In this document: in pieces, positions 27,132 through 35,504 of the stretch
Layout: every line of letters starts with the position of its first letter
Position numbering within the stretch: position 1 is the first letter of the stretch
Origin: Muribaculaceae bacterium Isolate-110 (HZI)
GTDB lineage: Bacteria; Bacteroidota; Bacteroidia; Bacteroidales; Muribaculaceae
Direction: 5' to 3'
Length of the DNA stretch: 64,000 nt
Assembly: GCA_003762875.1 (NCBI GenBank)
Contig: RIBL01000002.1
Coordinates: forward strand, 293,780-357,779
Notes under the pieces: model-generated
The model's database searches: none
Seen by the model: the letters and a program-made list of their open reading frames with translations, nothing else
Told to the model about the DNA's origin: nothing
Translations under genes and position numbers: made by a program

Positions 27132-28117
27132 AACGAATACTCTACGCAATTCTTTTTGTGATTTTTTGCACATTTACATGCATCTCACAAAACAGAACCA
27201 TCAAAGAATTAGACATAGAGGCTCAATTAATTCCTATTGTATATTATAATCCTACCGGATTTACTAATGATATACTTTCCTCATTCCATTTTAATGATTC
27301 CAAACCTTGCTATTTCATTAAAAAAAATTCTGACCATACTCATCAGTTGTATTGGTATGACAGCCTATACACCAATGGAGTGCCACAATTAAAAGAAGTA
27401 AAAACTGATCTGCCTCTATCCGACCTTCAATCAGAAATACTGCTGACAGGTGACAGTGTGTTCATATTCAACCCACTACCAAATTCGCCTCATCTTATTC
27501 CTCAACTTATAGAATATATGGGCTATATAAAGGAGGGCCACATATATTTTGTAAGCAAATATGAAACATTTGAGGAACTTAGTGACTTCTTGACACAGGA
27601 ATTTGGCTCTATAACCAATTTCCGCCAAAGGTATCTCAGTATGCTCAACGAGTCGTTTTACTCACAATGGAGTGACCTATACGAATTTAATAACGACAAT
27701 GATGCCATCAAATTCTTGAAAGACAATTACAAATTCATGGCAGTTACTGGCAGAAGCATCGATGAGATTCTACCTCTATATATTGATTTGCTGAAGGCTA
27801 AAATAAGAATGACTAAGTCACAGGAATCGCGACTGTCGGATATATTGCGCAAAACGTATGACAATAATGAGCAATATATCTCCGATTTTCTTGCTGGAAG
27901 AGAATTTGAGGTATTTGATAAAAAATATCTTCGCTCTGTGTTCTCGCAGGAGGAATCAGACCTGCTGGAATATGCAATTGCTGAAAATAACGCAAAACTG
28001 AAGGCTGCATATGACCGTCTTTCATCCGATAACCTAAACATTGATGAAAACGGAAACTATACCACAGACTGCGACCGGCTTAAAATCATCGCCAACAAAG
28101 CGCGTGCGTTTGATTAA
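27128..28117 (+). CDS. Exported protein of unknown function coupled to the C39-like gene
   Basis: The start at 27128 overlaps the stop of the upstream gene (ATGA); an in-frame TTG at 27122 is less likely. The 329-residue product has a signal peptide (RILYAILFVIFCTFTC), with Cys at a possible lipidation site, and a mature part without recognisable motifs: a beta-rich first half with many aromatic residues and a helical, charged second half from about residue 180 to the end. AT-rich codon use matches its partner, not the surrounding genome. The coupling suggests the two proteins work together, for example as protease and partner or inhibitor; that is inference. I do not recognise the family. 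Confidence 0.75.
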   Translation: MKRILYAILFVIFCTFTCISQNRTIKELDIEAQLIPIVYYNPTGFTNDILSSFHFNDSKPCYFIKKNSDHTHQLYWYDSLYTNGVPQLKEVKTDLPLSDLQSEILLTGDSVFIFNPLPNSPHLIPQLIEYMGYIKEGHIYFVSKYETFEELSDFLTQEFGSITNFRQRYLSMLNESFYSQWSDLYEFNNDNDAIKFLKDNYKFMAVTGRSIDEILPLYIDLLKAKIRMTKSQESRLSDILRKTYDNNEQYISDFLAGREFEVFDKKYLRSVFSQEESDLLEYAIAENNAKLKAAYDRLSSDNLNIDENGNYTTDCDRLKIIANKARAFD

Positions 28118-28127
28118 TTCTAAAAAC

Positions 28128-28210
28128 GTTAAAAAAGTTTATACATAGATTACCCGACACACAGAACATTTGATGTAGTGTCGGGTAATCTATGTATAAA
28201 CTTTTTAAAC
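28128..28210. terminator. Hairpin with 33-bp arms between the island genes and galK
   Basis: Arms 28128-28160 and 28178-28210 are complementary with one mismatch, loop 17 nt, A-run at the left and T-run at the right. It can terminate both the island transcript and galK. Its stem sequence is unrelated to the hairpins at 4247 and 26140. Confidence 0.8.
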
Positions 28211-28226
28211 TTTAAACTCCTAAACT

Positions 28227-28252
28227 GTAAAAATGAGCGTACTCATTTTTAC
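28227..28252. terminator. 11-bp-arm palindrome overlapping the galK stop codon
   Basis: GTAAAAATGAG (28227-28237) and CTCATTTTTAC (28242-28252) form a perfect stem with a 4-nt loop; the right arm includes the galK stop. This structure is absent at the displaced copy, so it came with the inserted unit. Confidence 0.5.
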
Positions 28253-28446
28253 AGGCGGCGGGCTCCATCCGAGATGATGACGTCGTAGATTTTTGGTTCG
28301 TGGCCATATTTGGCAGCGAACTTCTCTTTGGCTGTCGCGATGAAGTGGTCATACTTGTCGTCGGCCACGAGGTTGATAGTGCAGCCGCCAAAACCGCCGC
28401 CCATGATACGCGAACCGGTTACGCCACACTCCTTGGCGATGTCATT
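28249..28446. repeat. Right direct repeat of the galK island (part of intact galK)
   Basis: Right copy of the 198-bp repeat, covering galK codons 314-378 plus stop. Compared with 26244-26441 it differs at four third-codon positions, and similarity stops exactly at the stop codon on one side and at codon 314 on the other. Confidence 0.9.
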
Positions 28447-29385
28447 GAGATAGTCAAGCTCCTCGCACGACACTTCATAATCCTTCGACAGTCCCTCGTG
28501 GGTCTCATACATACAACGTCCAACAGTGGCAAGATCACCGCGTCCGAGTGCGTCACACACGTCAAGCACACGTTGCTTCTCTCCGATGACAAACTTGGCA
28601 CGCATGTAGTCCTCGGCCGAAATGTCGCCTTTAACCGCGTCAAGAGCCTCCATATCGGCGTCGCGGAGTGTCTCGATGCCGAGACGCTTGGCCACACGCT
28701 CACACGACTGACGACGCTTGTTGTAGGGCGAATCGACAAGCTCGTGCTTAACCACAGAGTCGACAAGCACCAGCTTGTGGCCGTCGATGCGGAAGGGGAA
28801 GTATTCAAACTCGAGCGAGCGGCAGTCGAGACGTATCAGACAGTCCTTCTTGCCGAATACCGATGCAAACTGGTCCATAATGCCGCAGTTCACACCGCAA
28901 TAGTTGTGCTCGGTCGACTGGCCGATTTTGGCCAGTTCAAACTTCTCGATAGTGTTGCCGTTAAAAAGGTCATTCATCGCAAAAGCAAAGCACGACTCAA
29001 GGGCGGCCGATGACGAGAGACCTGCGCCAAGAGGCACATTACCCGCAAACACTGCGTCAAAACCCTTGACTGTACCGCCGCGCTTGATAATCTCGCGACA
29101 TACGCCAAACACGTAGCGGGCCCACTGCTGCGAGGGGGTGTCCTCCTCGTTGAGACCGAAGTGCGACTCTTCATTGAGGTCGAGCGAGTAGAGGTTGACA
29201 ATGTCAGAGTCGTTGGGACGGATGTCGGCCATGATTACCTTGTCGATGGCTCCGGGAAATACGAAGCCGCCGTTATAGTCGGTATGCTCACCGATGAGGT
29301 TGATACGTCCGGCCGAGGCATAAAGTGTGCCTTCACCTCCGAAGTGCTCCTCAAAGGCTTTTACGATTTTTTCTTTTAACTCCAT
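28249..29385 (-). CDS. galK: Galactokinase
   Basis: A 378-residue GHMP kinase with the galactose-binding signature GRINLIGEHTDYNGG at residues 26-40, the ATP loop NVPLGAGLSSSAALE at residues 116-130 and the C-terminal motif MGGGFGGCTINLV. It phosphorylates galactose at C1 in the cytoplasm. Codons 314-378 appear to have been replaced by the 3' end supplied with the AT-rich unit downstream; the frame is intact and the changes synonymous, so function should be kept. It is the last gene of the galM-nucleotidyltransferase-galK operon. Confidence 0.95.
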   Translation of the reverse strand: MELKEKIVKAFEEHFGGEGTLYASAGRINLIGEHTDYNGGFVFPGAIDKVIMADIRPNDSDIVNLYSLDLNEESHFGLNEEDTPSQQWARYVFGVCREIIKRGGTVKGFDAVFAGNVPLGAGLSSSAALESCFAFAMNDLFNGNTIEKFELAKIGQSTEHNYCGVNCGIMDQFASVFGKKDCLIRLDCRSLEFEYFPFRIDGHKLVLVDSVVKHELVDSPYNKRRQSCERVAKRLGIETLRDADMEALDAVKGDISAEDYMRAKFVIGEKQRVLDVCDALGRGDLATVGRCMYETHEGLSKDYEVSCEELDYLNDIAKECGVTGSRIMGGGFGGCTINLVADDKYDHFIATAKEKFAAKYGHEPKIYDVIISDGARRL

Positions 29386-29420
29386 GGTTGGATGAGATAA
29401 TAGGTAAGAGATTATATTTT

Positions 29421-30326
29421 TTAAAACATTTTATCGGGATATACACCATCGGCATGAAGCTGGGCAAACTTCTCGACCACTCCGGGACGGTCGGCGGTAT
29501 AGGTCACGCCAAACCAGCGGGAATCGGTATCAAGCACCTTGACAGTGGCTTCGCCGTTGTGGATAAGAGTGTCGACACAGAGAGGGATGAAAAACTCAGC
29601 CTTGGGTGTGTTGATATCTTTGTCAAGAAATTCCTTGAACTCACGCTCGCTGTAATCGAAGTAGTCGGGAGTGAAACCCCAGAGATTCATCGACACGGGA
29701 GTCATGGGGTCGAGGGTCTGCTCTACACCGTTTTCGTCGGTAAACACGATGTCACCGTTGGGAGCATAGCTGATGGCTGTACGCTCCACCACACCGGTGA
29801 GATTGCCGTCGTCACCCTTGGAGCATACACCACGTGACACAGAGCCGTTTTCGGTCATGGTGTTGCCTACACGAAATCCTACCATCGAATAGTCACCCTT
29901 GCCTTCACGGGGACGCATGAGGTCTTCGGCCATCACACGGAAGGCGTCACGGCCATAGAAGTCGTCGGCATTGATTACGGCAAACGGCTCGTTGATTACC
30001 TCCTTGCCCATAAGCACGGCATGATTGGTGCCCCAGGGCTTGGTGCGGTCGGTAGGACAGGTATAGCCCTCGGGGAGCTTGTCGGTAGCCTGAAACACTA
30101 CCTCGACAGGAATATGTCCTTCATATTTGGAGAGAATCTTCTCGCGGAAATCATTTTCAAAGTCCTTGCGGATTACAAACACTACTTTGCCAAATCCGGC
30201 CTGTATGGCATCATAGATTGAATAGTCCATGATGGTCTGTCCCTGAGGACCAAGGGGATCAAGCTGTTTGAGACCTCCGTAACGGCTACCCATACCGGCA
30301 GCAAGAACAAAAAGAGTTGGTTTCAT
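29421..30326 (-). CDS. Nucleotidyltransferase, probable sugar-1-phosphate uridylyltransferase
   Basis: A 301-residue protein with the NTP-transferase start FVLAAGMGSRYGGLKQLDPLG, then PWGTNHAVLMGKEVI and FAVINADDFYGRDAF, which hold the Mg2+-binding Asp of the fold. The family is common in Bacteroidetes and usually annotated only as nucleotidyltransferase. Because it lies between galM and galK and no GalT (HPH motif) is present in the cluster, it may convert Gal-1-P and UTP to UDP-Gal, giving a pyrophosphorylase version of the Leloir pathway (inference). It starts 113 bases after the galM stop. Confidence 0.82.
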   Translation of the reverse strand: MKPTLFVLAAGMGSRYGGLKQLDPLGPQGQTIMDYSIYDAIQAGFGKVVFVIRKDFENDFREKILSKYEGHIPVEVVFQATDKLPEGYTCPTDRTKPWGTNHAVLMGKEVINEPFAVINADDFYGRDAFRVMAEDLMRPREGKGDYSMVGFRVGNTMTENGSVSRGVCSKGDDGNLTGVVERTAISYAPNGDIVFTDENGVEQTLDPMTPVSMNLWGFTPDYFDYSEREFKEFLDKDINTPKAEFFIPLCVDTLIHNGEATVKVLDTDSRWFGVTYTADRPGVVEKFAQLHADGVYPDKMF

Positions 30327-30397
30327 ATTCTTTTAAATGCGATTTTATTATTGGATTCTTATGGATGACAAGAGAAGCAAAAGCCACAGCTCCCACG

Positions 30398-30432
30398 CCT
30401 CTGTACTCTAATACTCTATACTATATAATCTC
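30398..30432. repeat. Degenerate CTCTATACT repeats between galM and the nucleotidyltransferase
   Basis: The stretch contains variants of CTCTRTACT/CTCTATACT in tandem, like those at 14586-14626. Function unknown. Confidence 0.45.
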
Positions 30433-30439
30433 ACTCAAA

Positions 30440-31480
30440 TTATGAGAATCTGAATACTATCGTCTCGTCATACTCCTGGCCCGGAAGAAGCATGGGCGAA
30501 GGAAACGACGGCTTGTTGGGAGCATCTGGAAATCCCTGACACTCTATGGCCACACCGTCATAGTCGTTATACTCGCCGCCCGAGATGCTTTCTGGACATC
30601 CTGCGAGCCAGTTGCCGGTGTATATCTGCATGCCGGGCTGTGTTGAGGCCACAGTCATCACACGGCCCGATTTCGGCCCACGCAACTCGGCCACCTCGCG
30701 GAGAGTGCCTTTCTCATATCCGTCCACCACCCAGCAATGGTCATAGCCCTTGCCTATGCGGAGTGCCTCAAAGTCAGCCTTGATGTCCTTGCCGATAGGC
30801 TTTAACTCCGTAAAGTCCATCGGTGTGCCGACCACGGGAGCAAGCTCGCCGGTCGGTATCTGGGTCTCGTCGGTCGGAAGCCAGCGCGAAGCATTGAGTC
30901 TGAGCTCATGGTCGAGCACCGGACCGGCATTCTCGCCGTCGAGGTTGAAATAGGCATGATTGGTGAGATTGATTACAGTCGGGGCGTCGGTCGTGGCACC
31001 GAGACGCAGTGTCAGCTCGTTGGCGTCGCTCCAGGTGTACTCGGCCGTCACAATGAGATTGCCAGGATAACCTTCCTCGCCATCCTCGGCGCAATAGACC
31101 ATCACCACCGAATTGTCGCCAATGGTACGTGCGTCCCATATCTGATTCATGAATCCTTCGGGGCCGCCGTGAAGGGCGTTGGGCCCGTTGTTTATGGCAA
31201 GAGTGTATTCCTTGCCTTCGAGTGTGAAATGACCGCGCGCTATACGGTTGGCAAAGCGTCCTGGCACCTTGCCCATACACGGACCGTCGGCTATCCACGA
31301 CGCCGCGTCCTTATATCCGAGAGCCACGTTGGCCATCTTGCCCGATTTGTCGGGAACTATGACTGATACAATGCCTGCTCCGAGAGTCGAGAGTGTAACG
31401 CTCGCACCCGAAGCGTTGGTTATTGTAAAATGAGTAATTGTACCTTTAGGTGAACTAAATGATTTTTCGGTAATAGACAT
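30440..31480 (-). CDS. galM: Aldose 1-epimerase (galactose mutarotase)
   Basis: A 346-residue GalM: GRFANRIARGHFTLEG near residue 75 with the substrate-binding Asn/Arg, GGPEGFMNQIWD, NLTNHAYFNLDG with the catalytic His, and CQGFPDAPNKPSFPSPML with the usual Gln-Phe-Pro-Asp-Pro-Asn region and downstream Glu motif. It interconverts alpha- and beta-D-galactose ahead of galactokinase. No signal peptide is seen, so it is cytoplasmic. First gene of the galactose operon. Confidence 0.93.
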   Translation of the reverse strand: MSITEKSFSSPKGTITHFTITNASGASVTLSTLGAGIVSVIVPDKSGKMANVALGYKDAASWIADGPCMGKVPGRFANRIARGHFTLEGKEYTLAINNGPNALHGGPEGFMNQIWDARTIGDNSVVMVYCAEDGEEGYPGNLIVTAEYTWSDANELTLRLGATTDAPTVINLTNHAYFNLDGENAGPVLDHELRLNASRWLPTDETQIPTGELAPVVGTPMDFTELKPIGKDIKADFEALRIGKGYDHCWVVDGYEKGTLREVAELRGPKSGRVMTVASTQPGMQIYTGNWLAGCPESISGGEYNDYDGVAIECQGFPDAPNKPSFPSPMLLPGQEYDETIVFRFS

Positions 31481-31499
31481 GATGATTATGATGTTTTGG

Positions 31500-31530
31500 C
31501 AAATTTAATCATAAATCATATTGCATACAA
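31500..31530 (-). promoter_or_regulatory. Promoter of the galactose operon
   Basis: On the minus strand a TAAATTTG box (31500-31507) lies 20 bases upstream of the galM start, with a TTG element at 31528-31530 separated by 20 bases. No operator was recognised. Confidence 0.55.
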
Positions 31531-31584
31531 CCAAAAGTCCGTCAAAAAAGTATAAATTTATGTCTTTTTACCATCTGTTTTTCA

Positions 31585-33048
31585 TCAGAACGAACGCTCT
31601 CGACGCGAGGCATCAATGCGAAGCAATATGAACAACAGAAACGTGAAACCCCACAGCGACGAACCTCCATAGCTGAAAAACGGCAACGGAATACCTATGA
31701 CCGGACACAGACCTATCACCATGCCTATATTGATGGCTATATGGAATATGAAATAGCTGGCCACACAGTAGGCATACACGCGTCCGAACACCGTGGGCTG
31801 ACGCTCGGCTATCGCGAGCACCCTGAGTATCAATATCACAAACAGAAGCAATACCATCGACGAGCCTACAAAGCCTTCCTCCTCACCTATAGTGCAGAAA
31901 ATAAAGTCGGTGTGCTGCTCCGGCACGTATTTGAGTTTGGTCTGGGTGCCGTTGAGAAATCCTTTGCCCCACATGCCGCCCGAGCCGACGGCTATCTTGG
32001 ACTGATTGACGTTGTAACCAACTCCCTGCAGGTCATCCTCTATGCCGAGCGCGACCTTGATACGCATCTGCTGATGCCCCTTGAGCACCGAAGTAAACGT
32101 GTAGTTGACCGAAAAGAGAAACGCTACCGACACGATGGCCGCACTAACGGTAATCATGAGCTTGCGAGCCTTGGTCTTGAACATGAGCAGTATGCAATAG
32201 ACCAGCGCGACACCTATCACCGTAAGAAAAAACACGAGTCCGGGCACTTCGAGTCCGGCTATGGTCAGTCCGGCCGAGAGTGCGCCGCTGCCCACAAACC
32301 ACAGCAGCACGTTACGTGCCGCTTCGGTCTCCTTACAATAACCGCCGAGCATGGCCACAATCAGCACCATTATCATCATAAACACAGCGGCCTGGCCTGT
32401 AGGGATGCCGAGCAGCAATGTATCGGTAAACTTCACCGCCACTACAAAAAACACCACCGCACACAGAGCGGCCAGCAACACCAGTCCGCTCATACCCTCG
32501 CGATACAACACGAAGAAGAGCGACATATACACCAGTGCCGAACCGGTCTCGTTCTGACCGAGAATCAATATCACAGGCAAAAATATCACCGTGAGCACCC
32601 TCATGTAATTCTGACGTGAAGCATTGAGCGAGAAGTTATAGCTCGAAAACAGTTTGGCAAGACACAGCGCGGTGGCAAACTTGCCAAACTCGGCCGGCTG
32701 CAAACTCATCGGGCCCAGCACAAGCCATGAATGCGAGCCCTTGATGTCGGGAGCTATAAAAATCGTAATCATCAGCAACACAAGCAGTCCGACATATATT
32801 ACATAAGCATAATTCTCATACACGCGCACGTCAATAAGCAGTATCACCATGCCGAGACCGAGCGACAATCCTATCCAACGGAACTGCTTACCCGAAAACT
32901 CAGCGAAGCTCAACATGTTGGCGTGGTCAAAGTCATAGCTGGCGGCATATATGCTCACCATGCCGAGAGTCACAAGGATAAGATAGAGTATCACCGTAAA
33001 CCAGTCGACATATTTGAACACCGAAGCTGTTGTCTCCTTCTCCTGCAT
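31585..33048 (-). CDS. rodA: Peptidoglycan polymerase RodA (SEDS family)
   Basis: With the start at 33048 (MQEKETTASVFKYVDW) the protein has 487 residues and about ten helices. Family features are WLVLGPMSLQPAEFGKFATAL near residue 115, GEEEGFVGSSMVLLLF and the C-terminal GIPLPFFSYGGSSLWG. RodA polymerises glycan strands during cell elongation together with PBP2, whose gene is upstream. The frame open to 33150 overlaps the mrdA end and is not used. Last gene of purH-mreBCD-mrdA-rodA. Confidence 0.94.
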   Translation of the reverse strand: MQEKETTASVFKYVDWFTVILYLILVTLGMVSIYAASYDFDHANMLSFAEFSGKQFRWIGLSLGLGMVILLIDVRVYENYAYVIYVGLLVLLMITIFIAPDIKGSHSWLVLGPMSLQPAEFGKFATALCLAKLFSSYNFSLNASRQNYMRVLTVIFLPVILILGQNETGSALVYMSLFFVLYREGMSGLVLLAALCAVVFFVVAVKFTDTLLLGIPTGQAAVFMMIMVLIVAMLGGYCKETEAARNVLLWFVGSGALSAGLTIAGLEVPGLVFFLTVIGVALVYCILLMFKTKARKLMITVSAAIVSVAFLFSVNYTFTSVLKGHQQMRIKVALGIEDDLQGVGYNVNQSKIAVGSGGMWGKGFLNGTQTKLKYVPEQHTDFIFCTIGEEEGFVGSSMVLLLFVILILRVLAIAERQPTVFGRVYAYCVASYFIFHIAINIGMVIGLCPVIGIPLPFFSYGGSSLWGFTFLLFILLRIDASRRERSF

Positions 33049-33127
33049 TGTCTGTATTGAGGTATGTTGAATGTATGAAAAAAATGAATTTGTAAAATCC
33101 CGCCAATTACCAATTACTAATTGAACA

Positions 33128-34990
33128 TCAGTGTTTCTTGGTGCCGGCATACTGTATGGTATTGCTCTGCAGCATACGCTCCTCCAGATGTTTTCGTTCG
33201 GGAGGAATATAACCGCGCAGATACTTCTCCATCACGAGCGAGCCGATAGGCACACCGAAAGTGGCACCGAAACCGGCATTTTCCACATAGACCGCTATCG
33301 CTATCTTTGGGTCATGATAGGGAGCAAAACCCATAAAAGCCGAGTGGTCGCGGCCGTGAGGATTTTGGGCCGTACCAGTCTTGCCACACACCTCTATGTC
33401 AGAAAGATTGGCCACACGACACGTACCGCCTGTGACAGCCATGCGCATGCCCTCGGCAATCTCCTCATACCATCGGCGGTCGATCGACGTGTCATGCCGC
33501 TCGAGAAACTCAGCCGGCACTACAGTGTCCTGTATCTCCTTTACGACATGAGGCGTTATGTAATGGCCGCGGTTGGCTATCGTGGCCGACAGATTGGCTA
33601 TCTGCAAAGGAGTGGCAAGTATCTCACCCTGACCGATGGCGATGGATATGACAGTGGTTGCGCTCCAGTGACCGTCGCCGTAACGCTTGTTGTAAAACTC
33701 CACGTTGGGAATAAATCCGCGATACTCACCCGGGAGGTCGATGCCGAGCTTATAGCCGTAGCCCTGTGAAATCATGTGATGCTTCCACACGTCAAACGCC
33801 TTGGCCACAGTGCCATACTTGCTCTTCTTGTCAATCATGTTTTTCAGGCCCCAGCAGAAATAGGCGTTACATGACGTCTGCAACGCCGGTTTGAGCGGTA
33901 GCGGCGACCCATGGCCGTGACAGCCCACTTTCAGACGGCCCAGCACAAAGCCGTGATAGCACGGATAGGGTGTCGATGGTGAGATGATGCCTTCCTGAAG
34001 AAATATCAGGCCCTGCGTAGGTTTGAACGTCGAGCCGGGAGGATATGTGGCCTGGATGGCACGGTTGAGAAGCGGCTTGTCGAGGTCGCGCATCATCTTG
34101 TTGTAATTGTTGCCGCGCTCACGCCCTACAAGCAACGAAGGGTCATAGGATGGAGCCGTGACCAGACACAACACTTCGCCCGTTGACGGCTCGATAGCCA
34201 CAACGGCACCTTTCTTATTGACCATCAGCGACTCGGCATACTGCTGAAGCTCTATATTGAGACTCAGTTTGATATTCTTTCCGGCCACAGCCTCACGGTC
34301 AAGCGCACCTTCCTCATATCGGCCCTGTATGCGGCCGAGGGCATCGCGCATCAGCACCTCGGTGCCTTTGACGCCACGCAGAAAACGCTCGTAGGTGTTC
34401 TCGACACCTACGTCGCCCATATAGTCGCCGCGGGCATAATAGGGGTCCTTTTCCATGTCGGAGGGGCCCACCTCGCGGATGTTGCCGAGCACATTTGACG
34501 CACATTTATAGTTATACTCGCGCAAAATCTTCTTCTGGATATAGAATCCGGGGAAACGATACAGCTTCTCTTGCAAACGCCCATACTCCTCGGCCGAAAG
34601 ATGCGACAGGAGTTTCTGAGGCGAATAAGGCGACCATCCGGGATTGCGACGCCTGTCACGCATATCCTCCATGCGCTTCACGAGGTCCTCGGGAGTGATG
34701 TTGACGGCACGGCAAAAGTCGAGCGTATCGAAATCCTTGATGTCGCGCGGGATAATCATCACATCATAAGCCGGCTGGTTATATACTACAAGACGTCCGT
34801 CACGGTCATAGATTATGCCACGCGACGGATAGACGGCCTTGCGCAGAAAAGCGTTGGAGTCGGCCGAGTCCTTGTATTTGTCCTCCATCACCTGGAGGTT
34901 GAAGAGGCGTATCACATATATTATAGCAATTATAACTATGAATCCGCCTATGACATATTGCCGTTTGGCCAGGTTATAGTCTTTTCTCAC
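33128..34990 (-). CDS. mrdA: Penicillin-binding protein 2 (elongation transpeptidase)
   Basis: A 620-residue class B PBP with an N-terminal membrane anchor (residues about 13-32), a dimerisation/pedestal domain with SRGIIYDRDGRLV, and a transpeptidase domain with the active-site Ser320 in YPPGSTFKP, SCN at 373-375 and KTG at 537-539. It cross-links peptidoglycan as the partner of RodA. It overlaps the mreD end by 17 bases. Confidence 0.95.
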   Translation of the reverse strand: MRKDYNLAKRQYVIGGFIVIIAIIYVIRLFNLQVMEDKYKDSADSNAFLRKAVYPSRGIIYDRDGRLVVYNQPAYDVMIIPRDIKDFDTLDFCRAVNITPEDLVKRMEDMRDRRRNPGWSPYSPQKLLSHLSAEEYGRLQEKLYRFPGFYIQKKILREYNYKCASNVLGNIREVGPSDMEKDPYYARGDYMGDVGVENTYERFLRGVKGTEVLMRDALGRIQGRYEEGALDREAVAGKNIKLSLNIELQQYAESLMVNKKGAVVAIEPSTGEVLCLVTAPSYDPSLLVGRERGNNYNKMMRDLDKPLLNRAIQATYPPGSTFKPTQGLIFLQEGIISPSTPYPCYHGFVLGRLKVGCHGHGSPLPLKPALQTSCNAYFCWGLKNMIDKKSKYGTVAKAFDVWKHHMISQGYGYKLGIDLPGEYRGFIPNVEFYNKRYGDGHWSATTVISIAIGQGEILATPLQIANLSATIANRGHYITPHVVKEIQDTVVPAEFLERHDTSIDRRWYEEIAEGMRMAVTGGTCRVANLSDIEVCGKTGTAQNPHGRDHSAFMGFAPYHDPKIAIAVYVENAGFGATFGVPIGSLVMEKYLRGYIPPERKHLEERMLQSNTIQYAGTKKH

Positions 34991-35495
34991 TTCTTGGAGT
35001 CATTATCGAGTCGATGCCGAGCATCAGAAACATTGACAGCAGTGTACTGAATATGATGCGCAACACAAGCTGGAGAGGATTGAAAAAGGTAAATGCTTCG
35101 ATAAGAAATATCAGCGTACAGTAGATGAGCGTCATCGTCAGAAGATATTTCATGAAGACAGCGGTACCGAGCGAGAGCATCGATGGCTCTGGACGTGTCA
35201 GATCCTCCTCACGGGGCACATAGAGTCTCAACACCGGACGCTTGAGCATGGCGAGCATCGTACAGGCGATGGCGTTCATGCCATAGGTGTCGGAAAACAC
35301 GTCGACCACCAGACCGAGAAAAAATCCCACAGTGAGTGTCCAGTTGAGCGATAGCGTGATGGGCAGGCGCATGATAAGATAGATAAATACCATGGGCACC
35401 GCCACATTGAACAGGCAGATGTGATTGAACACTATCACCTGTGCGAGCACCAGTATGAGTCCGAGTAATATGAATTGCAGCGTGGTCTTGCTCAT
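34974..35495 (-). CDS. mreD: Rod shape-determining protein MreD
   Basis: A 173-residue protein with five or six hydrophobic helices, in the standard position between mreC (10 bases upstream) and mrdA. MreD is an inner membrane scaffold of the elongasome. The sequence itself is little conserved in this family, so the call rests on size, hydrophobicity, motifs such as FFLGLVVDVFSDTYGMNA and synteny. Confidence 0.87.
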   Translation of the reverse strand: MSKTTLQFILLGLILVLAQVIVFNHICLFNVAVPMVFIYLIMRLPITLSLNWTLTVGFFLGLVVDVFSDTYGMNAIACTMLAMLKRPVLRLYVPREEDLTRPEPSMLSLGTAVFMKYLLTMTLIYCTLIFLIEAFTFFNPLQLVLRIIFSTLLSMFLMLGIDSIMTPRSEKRL

Positions 35496-35504
35496 CGTGT
35501 GACG

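Larger units (their letters stand above)
26442..28446. mobile_element. Putative 2,005-bp acquired unit inserted in galK, with replacement 3' end
   Basis: The unit is defined by the offset of the direct repeats. It carries two AT-rich genes, a long hairpin and a galK 3' end that restores the reading frame. Base composition changes sharply: a 60-base line at 26641 has 21 G+C, one at 25801 has 40. No integrase, transposase or terminal inverted repeats are visible, so it may be non-autonomous, a deletion remnant or a product of homologous exchange. The arrangement resembles elements such as e14 in icd, which replace the end of the gene they enter. Confidence 0.6.

Noticed and set aside
26442..28248. 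Possible insertion sequence between the galK copies
   Set aside because: No transposase, no terminal inverted repeats and no short target duplication; the flanking repeats are 198 bp of coding sequence.
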